A stretch of DNA of 64,000 nucleotides. It comes from Cordia subcordata (Eukaryota > Streptophyta > Magnoliopsida > Boraginales > Cordiaceae). Below the pieces are notes generated by a model that saw only the letters and a list, made by a program, of their open reading frames with translations, was not told the origin of the DNA and ran no database searches. The stretch is taken from positions 15,353,501 to 15,417,500 of the forward strand of contig JAPTOF010000009.1 in NCBI GenBank assembly GCA_028554755.1. Reading direction: 5' to 3'. The translations under genes and the position numbers were made by a program. The first letter of the stretch is position 1, and the number at the start of each line of letters is the position of its first letter. Shown one piece after another: positions 10,590 through 19,140 of the stretch.

Positions 10590-11315
10590 TGATATGATTA
10601 TTTCATAGCCAATATTTTTGAGTTGGCAATAAAATTGGTTGCCTTTGCAACAATTTGTTTGAAAATTTAGCTTATTTTATTTCATTTTTATATCTTTTAT
10701 TATTGGTCTCTGAATTTAAAGAAAATATTTATTTTCTTTATTTTGGAATTTAATTTTTCTTTCTAGATTGTTCCTATATGTCATGTTGACTATTATATAA
10801 TGTTGATAAATTATTTTGAGGAATGCAATTTTAAATTGATCATTGAGACGTATTATACAAAATGTTTCATATTGTGTGATCAAGCGCATACATAGCCTTT
10901 TGTGATTATATTAAGCATTAATTTTTCCCAATGAGTTGATAGCATAAATTTAAATTGACAAATTCACGAAAGTGATTTACTCAATTAAATTTGTGGCTTT
11001 TCTCATTTTTGTTTGGGAAATTGCCATGCTAAAGTGCGCAATGCTTTCCCAAAGGAGATCATTATATGGCTTTAGCCCGATAGCATAAGCATAAAGTATC
11101 GACTAAGATTACAATACTGTTAGGGAGTTCAATTGCCCAAAGGTGGTTATTTTTTCTTTCAGTGGGGTGATCTTATGTATTACTTTATGTTAAAAAGCGC
11201 CTATCTACATGTCAAATTATCTGCCCAAAGGTGGATATGACGACAATGTGCTTGGACTCTTTTGTTTATAATGCTTATTTTGTTATAAGGCATGTATGCA
11301 TAATGTTTACTGATA
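10590..11315 (+). other. Copia 5' untranslated region downstream of tRNA-like array
   Basis: AT-rich with no protein signal. It contains three short CCCAAAGG-type repeats (about 11,048, 11,136 and 11,222), each near TTGCCC/CTGCCC. Possible leader or packaging region, by position only. Confidence 0.45.
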
Positions 11316-12441
11316 ATGCATTTCTTTTCTTGGATAGTTTCCTTTGCTTTGAACAATGCTGTTACTACCTTTGAGGTCTTGAACAGACAAAATTTTAAGA
11401 AATGGAAAGCAGACATTGAGTTCTATCTGGGTATAGCTGATCTTGACTTAGCCCTACGTGTTGATGCACCGGATGATTTAATAGAGGAAAGTAGTGATGA
11501 GAAGAAGAAATATTATCAGCAGTGGGAAAGATCTAACCGTCTTGCTTTGATGACTATGAAGAGGACCATAGCTGAACATTTAATGAGTGGTTTGCCTGAA
11601 ATTGAGAATGCAAAAGATTTTTTAACTACTGCAGGAGAGAGATACCAAATATCTAATAATGTTGAGACTAGAGACTGATGAGTGAGCTTACAGAATGAAA
11701 TATGATAAGCAAGGCGGGGTTAGAGATTATATTCTGAAATGGTTCATGTTCGAACAAAACTACAATCCCGCAAAGTCTCCATTCCAGATTCTTTCATTAT
11801 CCATCATGCCCTTAACTCTTTGCCTCTTGAGTTTTCCCACGTAACCCAAAAAGAATCCCACACCATTAATGACTTGATTACCCATTGTGTTGCTGAGGAA
11901 AACAAAATTAAGAGTGAAAACCATGGGGCAGCATTGCTTGTTTCCAAATCCGAACCCTACTCTGATAAGGTCAGTACCTCAAAATGGTTCATGTTCAAAC
12001 AAAACTACAATCCCGCAAAGTCTCCATTCCAGATTCTTTCATTATCCATCATGCCCTTAACTCTTTGTCTCTTGAGTTTTCCCACATAACCCAAAAAGAA
12101 TCCTACACCATTAATGACTTGATTACCCATTGTGTTGCTGAGGAAAACAAAATTAAGAGTGAAAACCATGGGGTAGCATTGCTTGTTTCTAAATCCGAAC
12201 CCTACTTTGATAAGGTCAGTACCTCAAAGTTTAAGGGCCATGCTCATAAGAAACTTGAGCGTCTTAAAAGGGGTGGTAAAGGTCAGAAACAAAATCAAAA
12301 GCACAGTGTAGGAGGTCCTAGATCTGCTGTCAATAAGTTTGATCAAAGCATTACTTTTGTAAAAGAAAAGGTCACAAGAGAGCTCAATGCACTAAATACA
12401 AAGTTTGGTTAGAGAAAAAGAAAGCAGAAGAAGGTAATTAA
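11316..12441 (+). pseudogene. copia gag (broken), copy 1
   Basis: Encodes the element's structural protein, which would form the intracellular particle. The first frame shows the plant copia gag pattern (NRQNFKKWKADIEFYLG, then RSNRLALMTMKRTIAEHLM). It is cut near 11,677-11,696 by base losses at a CCTG and a CAG, both intact in copy 2. The middle is a 245-bp tandem repeat whose length is not a multiple of three, so each extra unit shifts the frame. The end is a basic region and a zinc knuckle that is damaged here (QSITFVKEK) but intact in copy 2 (CYFCKRKGHKRAQC). It ends at an in-frame TAA (12439-12441) shared by all copies. The start at 11316 is the first ATG ahead of the gag similarity. Confidence 0.85.
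11739..12228 (+). repeat. 245-bp tandem repeat in gag, 2 units
   Basis: Units 11739-11983 and 11984-12228, each starting ATGGTTCATGTT and covering a gag segment with HHALNSLPLEF and NDLITHCVAEEN. Copy 2 and the inverted copy have three units. 245 leaves a remainder of 2 on division by three, so unit number sets the frame of the zinc-knuckle region. Confidence 0.95.
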
Positions 12442-15400
12442 CTAGCCTATGTTTGTTTAGAATCCAATTTAGTTGATGTACCATCAAATACTTGGTGGAT
12501 TGACAGTGGTGCAACGGTTCACGTTGCTATTTCTTTCTTGAGGGTTCAAAAACATACGGAGGCTAAGTGAATTAGATTCCAAGATTAAAGTTGGGAAAAT
12601 GTTGTCGTTATAGTAGAATATATAGGGTTTTTTAGTTTACGTTTGAGCACTAGTTTTGAACTTGTTTTAGAAAATGTTTTCTATGTACCGTCTTTTAGAC
12701 GGAACTTGATTTCTATTTCTGTTTTAGACAAGATTGGTTACGGTTTTAACTTTCGCAATAGCAAAGTACAATTGTTTTTCAATTCTAAAATTGTTGGTGA
12801 ATGTGTTTTATCAAATGGTTTATACCAATTGCGTTTGTTCCCAGAAAGTTTTCATGACTCCTTTCATACAAAAACTTTTGCTTCTAAACGGAGTTTAATT
12901 AAAGAAACTTCTTCTTTGCTATGGAATAAAAGGTTAGGTCATATTTTTAGGGAAAGAGTTGAAAGACTCATTAAAAATGACATCTTACATTCTCTAAATT
13001 TTGGTGATCTTGAAACTTGTATTGGGTGCATTAGTGGTAAGATTACTAAAACTAAAAAGAAATATGCTACTCGTAGTTCTGACCTTTTAGAAGTAATACA
13101 CACAGATATTAGTGGACCTTATTCTGTTACATTGTGTGGCAACAAATATTTTGTTACATTCATTGATGACTTTTCTCGTTATGGATACCTCTATCTAATT
13201 AAAGAGAAATCTGAAGCTATTGACAAATTTAAAATTTTTAGGATAGAGGTAGAAAAACAACTTGGAAAGATTATCAAAATTGTTAGATCTGACCGGGGAG
13301 GTGAGCACTATGGTAGACATAGGGTCTTTGGACAACATATAGAGTCGTTTGCCAAGTACTTACAGGATTGTGAGATTGTTGTCCAATACACCATGTCCGT
13401 AGCCCTGAACAAAATGGTGTATCCGAAGGCGAAATCACACCCTTAAGGATATGATGAGGAGCATGATGAGTGTTCTTGACTTGCGGAGTATCTTTGGGGT
13501 GAAGCCGTTAAAACAGCTTGTTATATCCTTAACCGTGTTCCCAGCAAGTCTGTTCCTAAAACTCCATTTGAACTTTGGGTAGGGAGAAAACCTAGTTTGA
13601 ACCATTTACGAGTTTGGGGTTGTCTTGTTGAGGTGAGAATTTACAAACCAAATGAGAAATCCACGACCCTAAGACTACTCGTTGTTATTTCATTGGATAT
13701 CTTGCTCACTCTAAAGGATATAGGTTCTATTCTCCTACACATGGTACTAAAATTGTTAAATCTCAAACTGCAAAATTCTTGGAATTAGATGTTGTTGTAT
13801 CCTCTCAGCCTGCTATTGAAAGTAATGATAGAGAAACTATCACGTTTCCACTACTAACAAATAGTCAAGTTGATACTTCCACTCATACTGAGAGATAAGA
13901 CACTAATGGCCAGCATGTAGAAGATGAAGGTGTTACTGACCGGTGAAAATCCACAACTTGAGAGCTCCTAACCTGATGAGCTTAATGAGGAACAATATTT
14001 GAGAATGTCTACTAGAGAAAGAAGACCTGCCATTTCTGATGATTATCTTATTTACCTCGGTGAGGGAGATTATGATTCTGGAAGTGTAGTTGACCCAGTT
14101 ACATTTAGGGAGGCCATTAATGGGGATCAATCTGAGATATGGATGGATGCTATGAAAGAGGAAATGCAGTCTATGATGGATAATGAAATTTGGAAACTTG
14201 TTCTATTGGTTGCAAATGGGTCTTCAAAACCAAGAGAGATCTTTTAGGAAAGATTGAGAGGTTCAAGGCAAGATTAGTTGCGAAAGGCTTTACCCAGAGA
14301 GAAGGGATAGATTATAATGAAACATTTTCACCTGTTTCTACAAAAAATTCTTTTAGGGTCATAATGGCTCTTATGGCACATTTTGATTTAGAGTTGCATC
14401 AAATGGATGTAAAAACAGCTTTTCTCAATGGGGATTTATATGAAGAAGTCTATATGAAACAACCTGAAGGATTTGTTGTTGCTAGTGAAGAGAACATGGT
14501 ATGTAAACTTAGAAAATCCATTTATGGTTTGAAGCAGGCCTCAAGGTAGTGGTATTTGAAATTTCATGAAAAGGTAATTTCTTATGGTTTTGAGGAAAAT
14601 AAAGTTGATCAATGTATATCTCTCAAGATCAGTGGGAGTAAATTTATCTTTCTAATATTGTACGTTGATGATATTCTGCTAGCTACAAATAACTTGGGTA
14701 TCCTCCATGAGACTAAGCAATATTTGTCTAAGACTTTTGATATGAAAGATCTTGGAGAGGCTTCTTTTGTCCTTGGTATTCAGATTTGTCGAGATAGGTC
14801 TTGTGGGATTTTGGGTCTTTCACAAAAAACTTACATGGATCGAGTTCTCAAGCGATTTAACATGGAGAATTGTGTCGGGTGATGCCCCTGTTGTAAAAGG
14901 TGATCAGCTCAGCTTGAAGCAATGTCCTCAAAATGATGTAAAGAGAAATTCCATGAAAGATGTGCCATATGCTAGTGCTGTTGGGAGCTTAATGTATGCT
15001 CAAGTATGCATGAGACCTGATATTGCTTTTGCAGTAGGAGTTATTGGTCGATATCAGATAAATCCTTGTAGGGAACATTGGATTGCGGCAAAGAAAGTAA
15101 TGAGATACCTACAGAAGACCAAGAATTATATGCTTGTTTATCGTAAAGTAGATCATTTAGAGTTGATTGGATATTCTAACTCTGACTATGCTAGTTGTTT
15201 AGATGATCGAAAATCTACTTTTGGGTACATATTCATGTTAGCGGAGGCTGTGTCTTGGAAGAGCGCTAAGCAAAACTTACTGCCTCTTCGACTATGCAGG
15301 CAAAGTTTGTGGCTTGTTATGAAGCCTCATCCCATGCTATGTGGCTCAAGAACTTGATATCTAGTTTGAGAATTATAAATTCTATTACTAGATCTATTAA

Positions 15401-15647
15401 GATCTATTGTGATAATAGAGCTGCTGTTTTTTTCTCAAAGAATAATAAGAGTACTAAAGCTTGCAAGCATATAGATATCAAATTCTTGGTAGTCAGAGAT
15501 TTTGTCAAAAATGGTGATATTCTTATAGAGCAGATTACTACTGATGAAATGTTAGGTGACCCTTTGACTAAAGGTCTTAGACCTATAGTCTTTATGAAAC
15601 ATGTTAAGAATATGGGCATTTTACAGCCTTTTGATGCTATTGTCTAG
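12442..15647 (+). pseudogene. copia pol (broken), copy 1
   Basis: Encodes protease (WWIDSGATVHV, about 12,492), GAG-pre-integrase (LLWNKRLGH), integrase (HTDISGP, FIDDFSRYGYLYL and SDRGGEH, with the Glu near NGVxE at about 13,420), reverse transcriptase ([42 protein letters not shown]) and RNase H (YCDNRAAVFF, then KHIDIKFLVVRDFV). The order is that of Ty1/copia. In-frame stops shared with other copies lie at 12568-12570, 13896-13898, 13969-13971 and 14547-14549. Further copy-specific frameshifts fall mostly at CAG/CTG sites (for example about 13,400, 13,480, 14,874 and 15,243). It is not translatable as written. Confidence 0.92.
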
Positions 15648-16380
15648 TGGGAGTTTTATGTTATCGTGTATTGTTGGGTAATCCCATTATTTTTGTTTTG
15701 CTTTGCACTTTGGTGCATTGATACAATAGCATGTTGTTCTATGTTTTATGACATAATTTGATATTCTGAAATTGCTCATATTTATGTGTTGTTATGGATC
15801 TTATGTTTGGTATTCTTTGCGATAAGATCCCTATTAAGTTTACTATCTCCATAAGGACACCATTTTTGTTGGAGATATTTATTCTTACCTCGCATGTAGA
15901 TCGCCATTTTGTGAGGTTAAGAATAATATTTCCTCTGGCTTTGTTGAATGCCGTTTTGTGAGGATATGTGTTATTTTCTCTAGCATATTGAACGCTATTT
16001 TGTGAGGATAAGAATAATAGATTTCTCTTGCGTTAAGCACCGACATTGGAGAAATCATGTCGAGGATCGACAAAGAAATTGCAAATTTTGATCACATATT
16101 GGTGCTAGTTTCTTGCTACGCTGCCGTATGTTTGGTCCATGACGATAAGGTTGGATGACATTTGTGACCGTGGAAAGTTTTGTGTCAATATGGAACACTA
16201 TGACTGCCATGATTCGATGTTTGACAATCATGTTGGTCCGGATATATGCTCAAGGTGTAATCTTATGAATCAGTTTTTTTTTTAAAAAAAAATTGTGGCC
16301 ACATTCTGTTTCCTATTCAGCCTAATAAATATTTTTCTTAAATTTTTTTTTGAAAATAAATAAAACAATTAACGTTGCCC
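15648..16380 (+). other. Copia 3' untranslated region, copy 1
   Basis: No coding signal. Three imperfect units of about 46 bp, recognisable by TTTTGTGAGG at about 15,907, 15,954 and 15,998, form a short tandem array. Confidence 0.6.
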
Positions 16381-16391
16381 AAGTGGGAGAC
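16381..16391 (+). other. Polypurine tract
   Basis: AAGTGGGAGA immediately before the 3' LTR, the expected place for the plus-strand primer. Confidence 0.8.
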
Positions 16392-16815
16392 CGTTGAAAA
16401 AAATCTCTTTAAAGTGGGTTACCGTTAATTATTTTTGGTTTTATGAAATAAGCTGAATATCTGGTTCACAAGTTGGGCTTTGTAATCATATTAGTTTTAG
16501 CCCACCTCATAAATCCATACGGTTCTTTCATGCATAGGCCCATATATTCTGATAAATCCTATTATAGGTAGGACTGTCAGAATTTATTATAAATAGGGCT
16601 AGGTCCCCTCTCCTACTCTTAACCGTAGTAATTGCTCCCATAAGCATCTATTAATATTGAGTAGAGCAAGGAGAGGAAGATCTACGCCTAGATTGGGTGA
16701 CAGTTATTTCTTCAATAATTTTTAACAATAATGGCTCAAACAGGTACGCGCTTCCGCTATCAATTATGTCTTTAAATTTATATTGTAAGTTCATGTATAA
16801 TTATTTGCTGTTACA
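16392..16815 (+). repeat. 3' LTR of copia element, copy 1
   Basis: 424 bp. Begins CGTTG where the 5' LTR has TGTTG, and ends GTTACA. It differs from the 5' LTR at about 31 sites, mostly transitions. Confidence 0.92.
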
Positions 16816-17471
16816 GGAATTTGTTGGAGTATGACTCGAACTGCAAGTCCAATTGAATATTGGAGAATAGGAAGTCAATAAGAATAAAATTACGTGAGAT
16901 TATGGCATTTCTAATCCAAATATGATTAGCATATGTGCTCTAACAATTGGACTTTCTACCACAAGTTTTGTTGTCACACACCACAAGGTGGGTGTACCAC
17001 GTTGGTTGCAGAGAAATTATCTCTTTTGAGTAATAGAGAATTACTTTGTGAATGTAAGCCTTAACTGAACTACGTTAAAATGTTGTGTGTTTCAGTGTAA
17101 TGTGTGTTTATTGACATTGTGTCCTATGTATCTCTGCGCACGATCCTTCCAATAGACACACCACATATTTCTGCACAAAAAAAAAGAATATTTACTATTA
17201 AAAGCAGCTGAACCCTTAATTAGGCTGCCTACGTACTTCGACATTGATCGATTCCAAAGATTGATACCGGCCAATATCAAAGATCAAGCTGCACGTAGTT
17301 CTGTAGTTTACAACAAAGATTATGTGCATAGAAAAATATCCATTACGAACTATATATGGTGGTAGTATTCTTCCTTTTCTTCATGCATGGTTGATTGCTC
17401 CTTGAGAAGCTTGAAGACTCGAAGGCATGCGAATCAAATTATTATATTCATTCAAAGATGTTCATCACGAA
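16816..17471. other. Intergenic between copia element and NAC 3' end, copy 1
   Basis: No gene seen. It begins GGAATTTGTTGGAGTATG, which resembles an LTR start, so an older solo LTR is possible but unproven. The last 100 bp should hold the NAC 3' untranslated region. Confidence 0.45.
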
Positions 17472-19019
17472 TCACCCGAACACCGCTCCTAGCATATACG
17501 AAGCCATGAACTCCGGCACGTCAAGATCTTCAAGGCTTAATGAAAGATCAAAATTATCACCCGAGAATGGAATTTCTGAGATATCATCATTTAGAAATCT
17601 TCCATAATCTTCGAGAGAGGCATCGGCATTGTCCATACTAGTGTGAGCTCCCAAGTAGTGGGCTAATTGTAATCCATTACCAGCAGCGTAACAAGGTTGC
17701 AGCAGCTCGAAAGATGTATCGTGTGCAGCTTGATTTGATGAGCAAAGACGAGCATCATCGGCATGATCTTGATGGACATCAATTGCGATAAGTTCCGGAG
17801 GATTAGTGGTATCCCCCGATAACGACATATCATCCAATAGAGATGCACATTGAATACGAGCAATATCATCACCATCACCACCGTTTGGCAAGCCTACTCC
17901 ATCATCTACAACCCCATGGCGGCCATGCTGATCAGCTTCAGACACTAGCATCATCAATGTCGCCTCGGAGATATTCTTCGCTTCTAGTTCACCACCAGAA
18001 GCTAGATTTAATGAGCAAACACCATCATCATCGTCAGCTTGGTCAATATTATCGTTATCGTCGACACCAATTGCAATAGGCTCCGGAGGATTGGTATTGG
18101 AATTGGTATTGGTATTTCCCGCTAACAACATGTCTTCCAATAGGGATGCGTATTCATCAACACAAGCATCATCACCATCACCACCGTCTGGCGAGCCTAC
18201 TACTCCAAAATCTGCAATCCCATGGTGATCAGCCACAACCATCATCGACGACGTACTCTTCTTTTCTTGAGGAATATAATCATAATAATCGTGGACGTCC
18301 TCCTCTCTGGACTTCCTCTTGCCCAAAACTAATTGAGTACTAGTAGTTGTAGAGATTTCCGATGACTTTCCCGAGTAATAATTCATCAAAACTTGATCAT
18401 CATCATGATTCCTCCTCATCATCATCATCAAATCAGCTTCAGCTTCAGCTTCGATTTCAGCCGCCGTTTGTTTCTTCAAGATTTTCGACCAAGACGACTC
18501 TTCCTTCATAACTTTGCAAATAACGTAGTTGGTGCTTCCAATATCCTCCAACCCAGCATCCGAAAGTGAATATTCATGCAACCTCCATTGCCCTTTTCCA
18601 TCCAAATCTTCTTTGGCGGCGCTGCTTGGTTTATACGTAAACGTCCTTTTGGTGCCTATTTTGGCTTTTCCTATCACAATATCTTTAGCCCCGATGTTTC
18701 CATGCCATGTGCCGCAACCGGCTGTTCGAACATTGTTCTTGTTGCCCTTCTTAATCTTTGACAATTTAGTAAACACATACATAATCTTCTGTTTTTTAGC
18801 CTTACTAGAATCGTCGCCGATACCCGAGCTTTCCCAGTGATCATCGTCTTCCCTGAACACCTCCCACGGATTTGCTTTGTCGCCATAAAGTTCCCTTTCG
18901 ACCACTACATCGCATGGCAAAGCCTGTCCCAGCAATTTTCTCCTCAAGTACCCCACCAGCAATTCTTGATCTGAAGGCGTAAAGTGATAACCCACCGGTA
19001 CTTTGGCCATGCTCATCAT
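17472..19019 (-). CDS. NAC domain transcription factor, copy 1
   Basis: A plant-specific DNA-binding transcription factor expected in the nucleus. The 515-residue single-exon frame has an N-terminal NAC domain: subdomain A GYHFTPSDQELLVGYLRRK (about 10-28), then YVFTKLSK and GCGTWHGN (about 80-107), KRTFTYKP (about 124) and GQWRLHEYSLS (about 143), ending NYVICKVMKE (about 164-173). The usual WKATG core is replaced by TWHGN, so it is a divergent member. GKRKSR (about 233) may be a nuclear signal. The acidic C-terminal half contains an internal duplication (about 260-339 and 355-430). The frame opens with TTG codons at 19025; I take the first ATG at 19019, and an ATG at 19010 is possible. Typical NAC genes have introns; this one shows none. 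Copy 1 reads NLASGG where the other copies read NQAPGG. Confidence 0.93.
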   Translation of the reverse strand: MMSMAKVPVGYHFTPSDQELLVGYLRRKLLGQALPCDVVVERELYGDKANPWEVFREDDDHWESSGIGDDSSKAKKQKIMYVFTKLSKIKKGNKNNVRTAGCGTWHGNIGAKDIVIGKAKIGTKRTFTYKPSSAAKEDLDGKGQWRLHEYSLSDAGLEDIGSTNYVICKVMKEESSWSKILKKQTAAEIEAEAEADLMMMMRRNHDDDQVLMNYYSGKSSEISTTTSTQLVLGKRKSREEDVHDYYDYIPQEKKSTSSMMVVADHHGIADFGVVGSPDGGDGDDACVDEYASLLEDMLLAGNTNTNSNTNPPEPIAIGVDDNDNIDQADDDDGVCSLNLASGGELEAKNISEATLMMLVSEADQHGRHGVVDDGVGLPNGGDGDDIARIQCASLLDDMSLSGDTTNPPELIAIDVHQDHADDARLCSSNQAAHDTSFELLQPCYAAGNGLQLAHYLGAHTSMDNADASLEDYGRFLNDDISEIPFSGDNFDLSLSLEDLDVPEFMASYMLGAVFG

Positions 19020-19140
19020 CAACAAAGTATTATTTTTGGCCGCTTCTTAAATCTTAAAACTTAGAACTTAAATCTTAAAACAAGCAAAGAATAACGAGAA
19101 TGGAACATCAACCTTCAACCTTCAAGTTCTAAGGTATAAA
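19020..19140 (-). promoter_or_regulatory. NAC leader and proximal promoter, copy 1
   Basis: Upstream of the NAC start (minus strand). A 15-bp element, CTTAAATCTTAAAAC on plus, occurs twice 22 bp apart (19045-19059, 19067-19081). A TATTTATA (gene sense) lies about 110-120 bp from the start and could act as a TATA box. This region is duplicated at the 5' relics and cut off in the inverted copy. Confidence 0.4.

Larger units (their letters stand above)
9252..16815 (+). mobile_element. Ty1/copia LTR retrotransposon, copy 1
   Basis: A complete element of 7,564 bp. It has two 424-bp LTRs, an initiator tRNA-Met primer site 2 bp after the 5' LTR, a purine-rich tract before the 3' LTR, and gag, protease, integrase, reverse transcriptase and RNase H in copia order. 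Flanks CGAAT (9247-9251) and GGAAT (16816-16820) are a near-match 5-bp target duplication. By hand count the LTRs differ at about 31 of 424 sites (about 7%), far more than the copies of the whole unit differ, so it inserted well before the segmental duplication. The 5' untranslated region of about 1.6 kb carries five antisense tRNA-like sequences. Coding frames are broken in this copy. Confidence 0.95.
1..19128 (+). repeat. Segmental duplication unit, copy 1
   Basis: Position 1 lines up with 19129 and with 38481, so the window opens inside a tandem array with a period of 19,128 bp here. Order inside the unit: AT block A, NAC 5' relic, AT block B, Mutator-like element, LINE relic, copia element, NAC gene. 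Identity to copy 2 looks very high, with scattered small indels. The main length difference is one fewer 245-bp gag repeat (two here, three in copy 2). Because the array is cyclic, the true junction could lie anywhere in the unit. Confidence 0.93.

Noticed and set aside
11316..11345. Signal peptide or membrane segment at the gag start (MHFFSWIVSFALN)
   Set aside because: Copia gag has none. The hydrophobic stretch precedes the conserved region and probably reflects upstream leader sequence read in frame.
16816..17120. Second LTR element starting TGTTGGAGTATG beside the copia insertion
   Set aside because: Only the first bases look like an LTR start. No matching end, target duplication or partner LTR could be identified.
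17843..18343. Histidine-rich open frames on the strand opposite the NAC gene
   Set aside because: They are the reverse reading of the Asp-rich (GAT repeat) NAC coding sequence. No independent start context or homology.
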